Origin: Ottowia sp. oral taxon 894
Lineage (GTDB): Bacteria > Pseudomonadota > Gammaproteobacteria > Burkholderiales > Burkholderiaceae_C
Assembly (NCBI RefSeq): GCF_001262075.1
Contig: NZ_CP012073.1
Location: 310,001 to 374,000, forward strand
DNA length: 64,000 bases
Direction of reading: 5' to 3'
Numbering within the stretch: position 1 is the first letter of the stretch; the number at the start of each line of letters is the position of its first letter. Shown one piece after another: positions 18,169 to 27,364 of the stretch. The notes below the pieces were generated by a model, which worked only from the letters and a program-made list of their open reading frames with translations, made no database searches and was not told the DNA's origin. Both the position numbers and the translations under genes were made by a program.

Positions 18169-18657
18169 TTAAGCCAGCATCTGGCGGGCCAGCGCCACGG
18201 CTTCGGGCAAGGTGGCGGCGGCGGCAATGCGAACGGGGCTGGCGCCGGCCTGCTGGCGGCCTGATGCCAGCAAGGCGGCGCGGGCGGCCTCGTCGCCAAT
18301 CACGTAAACGTTGCCCCGGCAATACTGGTGAAAGGCCGCCAGGTGGCGTTTCATCCAGAGCGCGGCGGCTTTCTTTTCTTCGGGCGATTCGCCTTTGTGG
18401 CTGATGTAGGCGTTCATGTCGCACACCACGGCAAAGGGTTGCTGGCGTTGCAAGGCGGCTTCCAGCGTGTCCAGCCACTGGCGGGCGCGCTCCAGCCCCG
18501 GCTGCCCCGGCTGGCGCCCGGGCAGGCGCGCCAGCAGAACGGGCCACAGGGAAAAGTCGGCCTGAAAGCCGTCCACGCCCGGCGCGGGAAAGCCGGGCGG
18601 TTCAGGCGCTTGCGCGTTCATGCAGGCATCCGGATTCGAGTTCATGCGGTTCACCAT
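18169..18657 (-). CDS. Unknown small protein translationally coupled to the TonB receptor
   Basis: Encodes 162 residues. Its ATG (18655-18657) overlaps the stop codon of the upstream TonB-dependent receptor by 7 bp (ATGGTGA), which fixes the start and implies translational coupling. The first 45 residues look disordered and proline-rich. The rest looks like an alternating alpha/beta domain (PFAVVCDMNAYISHKGE, VYVIGDEAARAALLAS) reminiscent of SpoIIAA/STAS-like folds. I cannot name a family. Its location suggests a role in siderophore receptor function or signalling. Confidence 0.7.
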   Translation of the reverse strand: MVNRMNSNPDACMNAQAPEPPGFPAPGVDGFQADFSLWPVLLARLPGRQPGQPGLERARQWLDTLEAALQRQQPFAVVCDMNAYISHKGESPEEKKAAALWMKRHLAAFHQYCRGNVYVIGDEAARAALLASGRQQAGASPVRIAAAATLPEAVALARQMLA

Positions 18658-20885
18658 TGGTAGTCGAGTTCGGCGCTGATGGCGCGGGCCTGGCCCCAGT
18701 TGCAGTAGCTGGCGCTGGAGCAGGCGGCAAAGCGGCGGTTGGCCAGATTGGCGGCGCGCACGGAAAGCGTCAGGTGCGGGCTGATGGCGTAGTGCGCGGC
18801 GGCATCCAGCAGGGTGTGGCCAGGCACGCGCAAGGTGTTGGCCGCATCGGCCCAGGCGCTGCCGGTGTGGCGCACGCCCAGGCCCAGCCGCAGCCGGGGC
18901 GTGAAGGCGCGCTCGGCCCACAGCGCAGCCGTGGCGCGCGGCATATTGACAGGGCGCTTGCCCAGATCAGCGCCGTTGCTGGCAGTGATTTGGGGCGCCA
19001 GCCAGGTCAGGCTGGCATGGATATGCGTGGCTTGCGCCAGCGCGGCGCGCCCTTCCAGCTCCAGCCCGCGCGTGCGCTGCCGGCCCGACTGCGTCATGCA
19101 CGGGCCGGGGCCGGTGGCGCTCATGCACATGTGCATGGGGTCGGCATCGGGCGTCAGGGCGTTTTTCTGCTGGATGCTGAAAGCGGCGGCGGCCAGTTGC
19201 AGCCGCCCGTCTTCAGAGGCGTATTTCAGCCCCGCTTCCCACTGGCGCGCGCGCAGGGGGCGGTAGCCCTGGCCGTCGGCCATCAGCCCCGCCTGCGGCA
19301 AAAAAGATGTGGCATGGCTGGCGTAGGCCACCCACTGCGGCGTGATGTGCCACGAAAGCGCGGCGCGCCCCGTGAAGGCATCGTCTTGCTGGCCAATCGC
19401 GGCGCTGGCGGCCCGCCCCATGAGCTGGCTGGCGCGCTGGCTGCGGGTGCGGGCCGTGTCGTAGCGCCCGCCCAGGGTGAGGGCGAGAGGGCCGTGGCGC
19501 ATTTGGTCTTGCACATAAACGCCCGTCTGGCGGGCGTGATCCAGCGTTTCGGCCCATAAATGGGCCGTGGCGGGCGATGCGGGCGCGGCCACGGCCAGCC
19601 CGTACACGGGGTTGCGGATGCGAATGGGCGGCACACCCGCAAAGCTGAAGCCCATTTGCTGCGTCAGGCGGCTTTGCATGTGATCCAGCCCCAGCAGCAG
19701 GCGGTGCGCCACGGGGCCGGTGCGCGCCTGGCCTTCGATGGCGGTGTCGGCCATCAGCGCCTGCGTGCGCGAGCCGGCATGCAAAGCCGTGCGCGCCAGC
19801 GTGTCAGGCGGAACCAGGGCGGCAGCGGCCAGCCCCTGCACGGCCGCTTGCGAGGCAATGCGGCGCAGCGCGTGCCGCAGCGTCCAGCCCGCGCCCAGCG
19901 CGTGCTCGAAGTCGTAACCCAGCGTGGTTTGCGTGCGGCTGAAGTGGCTGAAAGCCGGATCGCCCACAAAAAAGCGGCGCGGCACGTAACCGCCATCCGG
20001 CAAGGGTGACAGCACGCCTTGCGCGGGCAGGCCGCCGTAGTAGCCGCCGCGCGGGTCTCTCTGGTAGCTGGCCAGCAGCGTCAGCGCCGTTTGCGGCCCG
20101 ATCTGCCAGCGCAGCGAAGGCGCCAGCGCCAGGCGGCGCGATGAAACGTGATCGATCTGGTTGTTCTGCGCCCGCCCCAGCGCGGCCAGCCGCCAGGTGA
20201 AGCGCCCGCTGCCGTCTCCTGCCGCGCCGCCCGCATCCAGCCGCAGCTCGCGCCGCTGCCAGTTGCCCAGCGTCACGCTGGCCTGCCGGTGCGCCTTCGC
20301 CTGCGGGCGTTTGGACAAGGCATTGACCAGCCCGCCCGGCAGGCTTTGCCCGTAGAGCATGGAGCCAGGGCCGCGCAGCACTTCCACGCGCTCCAGCAGC
20401 CAGGGATCGAACTGCGGCAGGCTCAAATTGCCCACGCCGAACGAAGCGCGCATGCCATCCAGAAACAGCGCGCCGTTATAGGTTTGCCCGCGCAAGCTGA
20501 AAAAGTCGTACCGGCTGGAATCGTTGCCGCCGCCAGGCATGGCGTGCAGGCCCGGGCTGTAGGCCAGCGCCTGCCCCAGCGTGACCGCGCCGCTGGCCTG
20601 CAAATCGGCCTGCGTGAGCACGGAAACGGACTGGGGCGTCTCCAGCAAAGGCGTGCGCGTTTTGGTGGCGCTGGCGGCCTGCCGGGGCAGGCGGCCATTG
20701 GGGCCGTCGTCGTATTCAGCGCCGCCCGGGCGCTCGCGCACGATGACGGCATCCAGCGTGTCATGCCTGTCAGACGCGCCCCCGCCCGCTGGCGCTGCCG
20801 CATCTGCAGCAAACGCAGCAGGCCAGGCCAGCGCCGCCGCGCAAGACAAAAGCAAAACCCGGCCCTGAATGGCAGGTGCGTGCAT
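18651..20885 (-). CDS. TonB-dependent siderophore receptor
   Basis: Outer-membrane ferric-siderophore receptor, 744 residues from the ATG at 20883-20885, chosen because the signal peptide (VLLLSCAAALAWPAAFA) starts there. The plug domain shows the FhuA/FpvA-type TonB-receptor signature: TPQSVSVLTQADLQ, ALAYSPGLHAMPGG, FFSLRGQ, LFLDGMR, VEVLRGPGSMLYGQSLPGG. A 22-strand barrel follows, ending in aromatic-rich ISAELDYQW. A Fur-box-like site lies 82-97 bp upstream and an AraC-type regulator gene is next, consistent with iron-responsive control. No siderophore synthesis genes are in the window, so it may take up foreign siderophores. Confidence 0.92.
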   Translation of the reverse strand: MHAPAIQGRVLLLSCAAALAWPAAFAADAAAPAGGGASDRHDTLDAVIVRERPGGAEYDDGPNGRLPRQAASATKTRTPLLETPQSVSVLTQADLQASGAVTLGQALAYSPGLHAMPGGGNDSSRYDFFSLRGQTYNGALFLDGMRASFGVGNLSLPQFDPWLLERVEVLRGPGSMLYGQSLPGGLVNALSKRPQAKAHRQASVTLGNWQRRELRLDAGGAAGDGSGRFTWRLAALGRAQNNQIDHVSSRRLALAPSLRWQIGPQTALTLLASYQRDPRGGYYGGLPAQGVLSPLPDGGYVPRRFFVGDPAFSHFSRTQTTLGYDFEHALGAGWTLRHALRRIASQAAVQGLAAAALVPPDTLARTALHAGSRTQALMADTAIEGQARTGPVAHRLLLGLDHMQSRLTQQMGFSFAGVPPIRIRNPVYGLAVAAPASPATAHLWAETLDHARQTGVYVQDQMRHGPLALTLGGRYDTARTRSQRASQLMGRAASAAIGQQDDAFTGRAALSWHITPQWVAYASHATSFLPQAGLMADGQGYRPLRARQWEAGLKYASEDGRLQLAAAAFSIQQKNALTPDADPMHMCMSATGPGPCMTQSGRQRTRGLELEGRAALAQATHIHASLTWLAPQITASNGADLGKRPVNMPRATAALWAERAFTPRLRLGLGVRHTGSAWADAANTLRVPGHTLLDAAAHYAISPHLTLSVRAANLANRRFAACSSASYCNWGQARAISAELDYQW

Positions 20886-20966
20886 GGTGTTTCTCCTCCA
20901 TTGAATCCAGCTGCAACAAAGGAAAAGTCTGCGCACGCACACGGCCCGGCGCTTGCAGAAAACGGC

Positions 20967-20982
20967 GAATCATTTTCATTTG
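20967..20982 (-). promoter_or_regulatory. Candidate Fur box upstream of the siderophore receptor
   Basis: On the minus strand AATGAAAATGATTCG resembles two overlapping GATAAT-type hexamers of the Fur operator. It sits about 82 bp before the receptor start. The match is partial. Confidence 0.45.
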
Positions 20983-21163
20983 GCGGCAGGTTTTCCCAGC
21001 CGCCCGCACGCCGCAAGCCATCGCTTATTTCGCTTCTGTTTCGAGAGCAGTCAAGCCCGTCAAACCGTGCGGCAGAGGCATTTTCGGAGCCTTCCATTTG
21101 CTCTTGTTCTTGAAGTGAAACCGGGGCACTGGCCGCACTCACGGCCAGGCTCTGAACAGGCTC

Positions 21164-22036
21164 TCAAGCCCCGCCCTGCCCTGCCTGCTGCGCCAGGCGC
21201 TGGCGCAGGCGGCCTGGCGTTTCGCCGAATTGCGCTCTGAAGGCCGTGCAAAAGTGTGCTGCGCTGCTGAAGCCCAGCCGCTCGGCGGCCAGCGCCACGG
21301 GCAGGCCCTCGTCCAATACCAGGTGCCGCCCTTGCAGCAGGCGTTGCTGGCGCAGCCAGACAAAGGGCGATGCGCCGAATTCGCGGCCGAAGCTTTCGCT
21401 CAGGGCGCGCGCGCTCATGCCGGCCTCGGCGGCCATATCGGCCAGCGTCCAGGCGCGGGCCAGGTCGGCTTGCAGCGCTGCGGCCAGGCGCAGCAGGCGT
21501 TCGCGGCGCGAGGGGGCGCGCGTGCCGGTGAGCGCCGCGATGCCTTGCACGAAGATGGCTTGCGCGGCCGCTTCCAGCCGCAGCAGTTGCAGCGGCTGGC
21601 GCGGGTCGCTGTCCAGGATGTCGCCGGCCAATTGCAGGCTGCGCGCGTCGGCGGCCACTTGCACCTGGCGCAGCGGCTCGTGGCGGGCGAACAGGCTGTC
21701 AAACCAGCTTTCCAGTTGCCGCGCGCGCAAGTCGGGCCGCAGCATGCTCACGCCGACCACGCGTATGGCGCAGGCGCTGGCTTGCGCGCTCCAGGGCAGC
21801 GGCTCGCGCACGGCCAGCACTTGCATGCCCAGCGCGCGCGGCTCGCTCACGCAGTCGCCGCAGTGCAGCCGCAGGCCGCCGCGCGCCAGCACGGTGACGT
21901 AAAGGCCCGCCTGCACCTGGCGCGCCGCCGGGTGCGCGCCCAGCGCCAGCGGCGGATGGTCGGCGCCGCGCACCAGCAAGTGCAGCCGCTCGCTGCGGTG
22001 TTCCACAAAGCGGGCGGGCGTGGCGGCAGGGGGCAT
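21164..22036 (-). CDS. AraC-family transcriptional regulator
   Basis: Encodes 290 residues. The N-terminal cupin-like half carries HCGDC, VGVSMLRPDLRARQLESWFD and a leucine-rich linker. The C-terminal double HTH spans about residues 190-285 (WTLADMAAEAGMSARALSESF, ALAAERLGFSSAAHFCTAFRAQFGETPGRLRQ). It lies immediately upstream of, and on the same strand as, the siderophore receptor gene across a 278-bp spacer. This resembles PchR-like control of siderophore uptake, but the inducer is unknown. Confidence 0.88.
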   Translation of the reverse strand: MPPAATPARFVEHRSERLHLLVRGADHPPLALGAHPAARQVQAGLYVTVLARGGLRLHCGDCVSEPRALGMQVLAVREPLPWSAQASACAIRVVGVSMLRPDLRARQLESWFDSLFARHEPLRQVQVAADARSLQLAGDILDSDPRQPLQLLRLEAAAQAIFVQGIAALTGTRAPSRRERLLRLAAALQADLARAWTLADMAAEAGMSARALSESFGREFGASPFVWLRQQRLLQGRHLVLDEGLPVALAAERLGFSSAAHFCTAFRAQFGETPGRLRQRLAQQAGQGGA

Positions 22037-22041
22037 GGCTT

Positions 22042-22128
22042 TAAAAAGAGGAGCGAATTCAGGGGGCCAGAAAAGGGCGCTTGCGCACGTTTGACTAGGA
22101 CCTCATGCTACGAATCAAATAGCGAAAT
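22042..22128 (-). repeat. Family A repeat, full copy (reverse)
   Basis: AAAAAGAGGAGCGAATTCAGG at the left, core GACTAGGACCTCATGCTA, and ATCAAATAGCGAAAT at the right. It occupies almost the whole gap between the AraC gene and the DUF2339 gene. Confidence 0.88.
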
Positions 22129-22140
22129 CAGCCTGCCGTT

Positions 22141-25100
22141 TCAGCCTTCTTCCATGCCTTCTTCTGCGCCTTCTTCCGCCGCCTGGCTGGCTGGCGCTTG
22201 GCCTTCTTTGCGCGGCGGCAGCGGGGCCAGGTAGCCCACCACGAGCATGAGCGCGCCCACGCCGATGAAGGCAAAGATGCGCTCGCCGCCGCCGCTGTTG
22301 GCCAGGTCCACCGCAAAGAGCTTGAGCACCACCAGGCCCAGCAGGCCCGCGCCGCTCATCCACAGCACGCGCTGGCGGCGGCGGTGCGCGGTCACCATCA
22401 GGGCCAGCGCCAGCAGCGTCCACCACAGCGAGTAGCCCGCCTGCACGACAAAGCTGCCGCCCAGCGCCTGCGACGACCAGCGCACGCCAAACCAGTGGTG
22501 CGCCACGCGCAGCCACAGCGTGTTGGCGGCAATGAAGGCGCTGCCGCCCAGCGCGGCCCAGAAAAGCGGCGCGGTCAGCCACTGGCGCGCGCCTTCAATG
22601 CGCGGGTGCGCGGCCAGCACGGCGCGCCGCCACAGCAGCACGCTGCCCAGCGCGGCCAGCACGCTGGCATCCACCGGATTGAGCAGGGGCGCATAGGGCA
22701 GCGGCGGCGCGTTGCCCGCTGCGGTGCAGGCCACGAACAGCGCTTGCAGCACGGCCAGCACGGCCAGGGGGCGCGCGGCCGTCCACAAATAAGCCCCGGC
22801 ATGCGGGCGCAGCGGCCACTGGCGCGGCGGGCGGCTGGCCCAGGCCGTCAGCGCCCACAGCACAGCGGCGCAGGCGGCCAGCGCAAGCGCGACGCGCCAG
22901 TCGCCGGGCGGGTTCAGGCGGTGCAGTGCGTCCCGCATGGCATCGCCCAGCACCAGCAGCGCCAGCCACACGCTGGCCGGGTGGCGCAAGGCAGGCACGC
23001 GGATGGGCGCCGCCCCGCGCCCCGCATGCCCTTCGCGCCCCGGCCGCTCATCGCGCCGCGCAAATTCGCCCGCCAGCTTTTCGCCCATCCACATGAACAG
23101 CCATTGCAGCGCCAGCGCCAGCGGCCAGAGTACGGGGCCAAGGCCGTCCAGCGCGCGCTCGTCCATGCCCCACAGCGCCAGCAAGGCCAGCCACAGCGCG
23201 GGCAGCGCCAGGCGGCTGGGCCAGACGGCATCCGCCCAGCGCCAGCGCGCGGCGGCCCACAGCGCCAGCGCGGCCGAAAGCAGGCCCGACAGCACCGTCA
23301 GCTGCAAGGCCACGCCGTCTGAAAACACGGGCGGCAGGCCCGCTGCGGGCACGCGGCTCCATTCCTGATACCAGGCCAGGCACCACAGCGCAAAGCCATA
23401 CAGCAGCAGCGGCAGGCCCAGCTGCGCCTCCAGCTCCTTCCACGCGCGCTCCCAGCGGCTGCCGTGCGGCGGCTCGCCTTCATCCAGCGGCGCGCGCAGC
23501 AGCCAGGCGCACAGCAGCGCCGCCAGCGCCAGCGTGGCCACGTGCATGAAGGCCGGATGCGCCAGCGGCCATGCGCCTTCAGGCGGCCCATCCAGCCCGG
23601 ACAGCAGCGCCAGCGCCGCCACCGCCTGCAAAGCCAGCCCGAAGGCGCGCGAGAGCCAGCGCGACTGGCGCACACCCACCCAGAAAGCGGCCGCGCCCTC
23701 CAGCGCCCAGGCCAAGCCCGTAGCCCGCGCATCCAGCGCCAGCGGCGCGGCCAGCGTGACAAAGCCCACGCCCAGCGCCATGAAGCATGTGGCCATCAAA
23801 TGCCAGCGCCAGCGCGCCGCCTCACCCATGCTGGCCAGCCAGCCCCATAGCACCCAATACGCCACGCCAAAGCCCAGCGCCGACCAGGCCGCGCCGTATT
23901 CCAGATGCCGCACCATGCCCGCCTGCAAGGCAAAGCCGGCCAGCGGCACGCCAAAAACCAGCGCGGCATCCACCACGGCGCGGCCCGGCGGCGTCTCTTG
24001 CGCGGCGCGCAGGCGGGCATACAGCAGCGCCACGGCCACGTAAATCACCATGAACGCCAGCAAAAAGGGCTGCGCCGTGCCCCACTCTGGCGGCGTGTAG
24101 CGCAGCACGCCCCAAACCGTGGCAATGCCGAAAGTCGATACCGCCCCCAGCCAGTTCAGCTCGCGCCAGGCGCGCCGCGCCGCAATGGCCGCAATGCCCA
24201 GCCCCAGCAGCGTGTAGTAGCCAAACAGCGCCACGTGGCTGCCCTGCCCTGTTGAAAGCAGCAGCGGCGTGGCAAAGCCGCCCGCAAACGCCAGAAACGC
24301 CAGCGCCCGCGCGTTTTGCCCCAGCGCCAGCGCGCAGCCGCCCGCGCACACCAGCACCATGAGCGCGAAAGCGCCCACCTGCGAGGCCATCACCCCCAGC
24401 CGGAAGGCGGCAAACACCGTCAGATACAGCACCGCCACGCCCGCGCCCTGAAGCGACAGGCCAAACCCCGGTTTGCGCAAGCGCTGCCGCCAGCCCACCG
24501 CCAGCAGCGCCGCCCCCGTGGCCGCCACCGCCAGCAGCCGCAGCGGCAGCGGCAGCAGCCCCGCCTGCGCCGCGTAGCGCACCAGAAACGACAGGCCGAT
24601 GAACAAAATCACCAGCCCGATGCGCACGATGGCATTGCCGCCCAGCAGCCAGCCTGCGGCGCGGGCGATCCAATCGTCGCCGTCGCCCTCTTGAAGAACG
24701 CCGTGCGGCGCCCGCACGCGCTGCGCCACGGCGGGGCGCTGCGCATGAACGGCCTGGGCGCGGGCGGATGGGGCGGGCTGGGCAGATTCCGGCGCGGGCG
24801 CAACGGGTTCCGAAAGCGGCGCGGCCAGCACGGGCGGTGTGTCAAAGAAGGAATCGCGGAAATCCGGCGGCGCTGGCGGCTCCGGCAGCTCCGGCGGTAG
24901 TGGCGGCATATGCGCGGGCCAGTCCGCCGCAGCCGCTGGCGCAAGCGGCTCGGCCCCCGGCGGCATGGCCGTGGCGTCAAACGCGGCAGGCGCCGCTGAA
25001 GATGCAGCGGGCGCGGCGGGCACGGAAGGCACGGCAGGCGCGGCCATTTCGCCCTCCGCCCCTCTCGCGGCCCGCCGCACCCGGCGATCACGCTCATGCA

Positions 25101-25266
25101 GCGCCGCCCATTCCTTGCGCACCAGGGCACGCACCACAAGCTGCAACGTCCAGCCCATCAGCGCGCCCAGCATCAGCCCCCCCAGAATGAAGGTTCTGCT
25201 ATCGCCGCCGCCACGCGCCAGCAACGCCCCCAGAAACATCCCCCACAGCAGTCCCCAAATCACCAT
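22141..25266 (-). CDS. DUF2339 multi-spanning membrane protein
   Basis: Encodes 1041 residues. Two short membrane segments at the N-terminus (MVIWGLLWGMFLGALLAR) are followed by a charged stretch and a long alanine/proline-rich linker (about residues 70-200). A continuous series of 20 or more hydrophobic segments then runs to the end (for example WLLGGNAIVRIGLVILFIGL, GWRQRLRKPGFGLSLQGAG). This architecture and the GNAIVRIG-type start of the membrane core match the DUF2339 family, whose function is not established. It ends with an acidic EEGAEEGMEEG tail. It appears to be a monocistronic leftward gene bracketed by family A repeats on both sides. Confidence 0.8.
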   Translation of the reverse strand: MVIWGLLWGMFLGALLARGGGDSRTFILGGLMLGALMGWTLQLVVRALVRKEWAALHERDRRVRRAARGAEGEMAAPAVPSVPAAPAASSAAPAAFDATAMPPGAEPLAPAAAADWPAHMPPLPPELPEPPAPPDFRDSFFDTPPVLAAPLSEPVAPAPESAQPAPSARAQAVHAQRPAVAQRVRAPHGVLQEGDGDDWIARAAGWLLGGNAIVRIGLVILFIGLSFLVRYAAQAGLLPLPLRLLAVAATGAALLAVGWRQRLRKPGFGLSLQGAGVAVLYLTVFAAFRLGVMASQVGAFALMVLVCAGGCALALGQNARALAFLAFAGGFATPLLLSTGQGSHVALFGYYTLLGLGIAAIAARRAWRELNWLGAVSTFGIATVWGVLRYTPPEWGTAQPFLLAFMVIYVAVALLYARLRAAQETPPGRAVVDAALVFGVPLAGFALQAGMVRHLEYGAAWSALGFGVAYWVLWGWLASMGEAARWRWHLMATCFMALGVGFVTLAAPLALDARATGLAWALEGAAAFWVGVRQSRWLSRAFGLALQAVAALALLSGLDGPPEGAWPLAHPAFMHVATLALAALLCAWLLRAPLDEGEPPHGSRWERAWKELEAQLGLPLLLYGFALWCLAWYQEWSRVPAAGLPPVFSDGVALQLTVLSGLLSAALALWAAARWRWADAVWPSRLALPALWLALLALWGMDERALDGLGPVLWPLALALQWLFMWMGEKLAGEFARRDERPGREGHAGRGAAPIRVPALRHPASVWLALLVLGDAMRDALHRLNPPGDWRVALALAACAAVLWALTAWASRPPRQWPLRPHAGAYLWTAARPLAVLAVLQALFVACTAAGNAPPLPYAPLLNPVDASVLAALGSVLLWRRAVLAAHPRIEGARQWLTAPLFWAALGGSAFIAANTLWLRVAHHWFGVRWSSQALGGSFVVQAGYSLWWTLLALALMVTAHRRRQRVLWMSGAGLLGLVVLKLFAVDLANSGGGERIFAFIGVGALMLVVGYLAPLPPRKEGQAPASQAAEEGAEEGMEEG

Positions 25267-25432
25267 TCGTTGCTCCTTGCCAGGCCCGCCGCCTGCGGGC
25301 GCAGACTTTACCGCCCGCCTCCGCCGCTTCCAGCCTCCCCCGGCCAGCGTTGCGCGCTTTTCGCACCCGCAAAAGGTTTGCAGCGCGGCAAATCGTGCGC
25401 AGTCTCACTGAATGAGTGAAAAGGCCATGAAT

Positions 25433-25520
25433 CAACTCATCTATTCATAGCATGATGTCCTAGTAGAAACTGCGCGAAGCGGCTTTTTGCCCCCCTTGAA
25501 TTTGCTCCTCTTTTTGATAA
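25433..25520 (+). repeat. Family A repeat, full copy
   Basis: CTCATCTATTCATAGC, core GCATGATGTCCTAGTAGAAACTG (split here as GCATGATGTCCTAG and TAGAAACTGCGCGAA), and CCTTGAATTTGCTCCTCTTT. It lies immediately downstream of ubiD. Confidence 0.88.
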
Positions 25521-25536
25521 ACAGGGCGGCGGGCGC

Positions 25537-27033
25537 TCAAAGCCCCAGCGTGTCGGCCAGCGCGTTCATGCGCTGCGTCACGTCTTCGTCCATGCGGATC
25601 ACGCGGCCCCATTCGCGCTGCGTTTCGCCGGGCCATTTGCTGGTGGCGTCCAGCCCCATCTTGCTGCCCAGGCCCGCCACGGGGGAGGCAAAGTCCAGGT
25701 AGTCGATGGGCGTGTTTTCCATCAGCAGGGTGTCGCGCGCGGGGTCCATGCGGGTGGTGATGGCCCAGATCACGTCTTTCCAGTCGCGCGCGTTCACGTC
25801 TTCATCGACCACCACGATGAATTTGGTGTAGAGAAACTGCCGCAGGTGGCTCCACACGCCCATCATCACGCGCCGCGCGTGGCCTGCGTAAGCCTTGCGG
25901 ATGCGCACCACGGCCAGGCGGTAGCTGCACCCTTCGGGCGGCAGGTAAAAGTCCAGGATTTCGGGAAACGCCTTTTGCAGCAGGGGCACGAACAGCTCAT
26001 TGAGCGCCAGGCCCAGCACGGCCGGCTCGTCCATCGGCTTGCCGGTGTAGGTGGAGTGGTAGATGGCGCCCTGCCGCAAGGTGACGCGGTCGATGGTGAG
26101 CACGGGGAATTCGGCCGTTTCGTTGTAGTAGCCGGTGTGGTCGCCATACGGCCCCTCGGTGGCGTGGCGCCAGCCGCTGGGGTGGCTGGCGTCGGGCTGG
26201 ATGTGGCCTTCCAGCACGATTTCTGCGTGCGCAGGCACTTGCAGCGGCACGCCCAGCGCGGGGGCCACTTCGGTGCGCGCGCCGCGCAGCAGGCCCGCGA
26301 ACTGGTATTCCGACATGGCGTCCGGCACGGGCGTGACAGCGCCCAGCAGCGTGGCCGGATCGGCCCCAATGGCCACGGCCACCGCAAAAGGCTGGCCGGG
26401 CCGCTGCACGCGGTGCTCGGCAAAGTCCAGCGCGCCGCCACGGTGCGCCAGCCAGCGCATGATGACTTCATTGCGGCCAATGACCTGCTGGCGGTAGATG
26501 CCCAGGTTCTGCCGCGCCTTGGCCGGCCCGCGCGTGATGGTCAGGCCCCAGGTGATGAGCGGCGCCACATCGCCCGGCCAGCAGTGCTGCACGGGCAGGC
26601 GGGCCAGATCGACCTCATCGCCCTCCCACACCACTTGCTGGCACGGCGGCTGCCGCACGGCGGCCGGGGCCATGTGCCACAGCGTTTTGATCAGCGCGCG
26701 CTTGCCCCACAGCTCTTTCATGCCGCGCGGCGGCTCCGGCTCCTTCAGCGCGGCCAGCGCCTCGCCCAGCGCGCGCACTTCGCTCACATCCGCCAGCCCC
26801 ATCGCCCGCGCCACGCGCTGCGGCGTGCCAAACAGGTTGCCCAGCACGGGCATGGCGTATTCGCGCTGCACGCTGCCTGGCTTTTCAAATAACAGCGCCG
26901 GGCCGCCCGCGCGCAGCACGCGGTCGCACAGCGCCGTCATTTCCAGATGCGGCGAAACCGGCTGGGCAATGCGGCGCAAATCGCCATCGGCTTCCAGCAG
27001 GGCCATGAAGGAGCGCAGGTCTTGGTAGTGCAT
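25537..27033 (-). CDS. ubiD: UbiD-family decarboxylase (3-octaprenyl-4-hydroxybenzoate carboxy-lyase)
   Basis: Encodes 498 residues from the ATG at 27031-27033 ([20 protein letters not shown]), the usual UbiD start and length. A longer open frame upstream is rejected. The prenylated-FMN-dependent decarboxylase acts in ubiquinone synthesis. Recognisable family blocks include the N-terminal [29 protein letters not shown], and [14 protein letters not shown] containing the catalytic-loop glutamate. The partner gene ubiX is not in the window. Confidence 0.93.
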   Translation of the reverse strand: MHYQDLRSFMALLEADGDLRRIAQPVSPHLEMTALCDRVLRAGGPALLFEKPGSVQREYAMPVLGNLFGTPQRVARAMGLADVSEVRALGEALAALKEPEPPRGMKELWGKRALIKTLWHMAPAAVRQPPCQQVVWEGDEVDLARLPVQHCWPGDVAPLITWGLTITRGPAKARQNLGIYRQQVIGRNEVIMRWLAHRGGALDFAEHRVQRPGQPFAVAVAIGADPATLLGAVTPVPDAMSEYQFAGLLRGARTEVAPALGVPLQVPAHAEIVLEGHIQPDASHPSGWRHATEGPYGDHTGYYNETAEFPVLTIDRVTLRQGAIYHSTYTGKPMDEPAVLGLALNELFVPLLQKAFPEILDFYLPPEGCSYRLAVVRIRKAYAGHARRVMMGVWSHLRQFLYTKFIVVVDEDVNARDWKDVIWAITTRMDPARDTLLMENTPIDYLDFASPVAGLGSKMGLDATSKWPGETQREWGRVIRMDEDVTQRMNALADTLGL

Positions 27034-27085
27034 GAAACAAGCAGAGAAAAACGGGCGGGAATTGTGCGCCTGGATACGCCCGGCA

Positions 27086-27364
27086 TGGAGCGCAGGGGCG
27101 CTTGTTCGGCACGCTGGCGCTGCCTGACGGTTCACGGCAGTGAAAACCCCTATTTCAACCATGCGGGCGGCCATCACCCAGTAATCACACCAGCTTGTTT
27201 TTACGTATGCCAAGGCGCACGATGCCGCCCATCTCAACCACTCCCAAGAAGTCCGCACCCTGTCCAACGCCATACCGCACCTTCCTGCCGCGCCTGTCCT
27301 TCCGCCCGCAGCAGACGCGCCAGCCGCTCCGCCTGCCCCCGCGCAGCCTGCGGCCAGCAGCCCC
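27086..27364 (+). pseudogene. Coding-like remnant in front of the muramidase gene
   Basis: Two adjacent frames look coding: [18 protein letters not shown] up to about 27182, then in another frame [20 protein letters not shown], followed by a Pro/Ala-rich linker that runs without a stop into the muramidase gene. No ATG, GTG or TTG is present in the second frame between its upstream stop (27182-27184) and the GTG at 27365. This suggests the muramidase gene once had a longer N-terminal part now broken by a frameshift. I do not recognise the domain. Confidence 0.4.
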
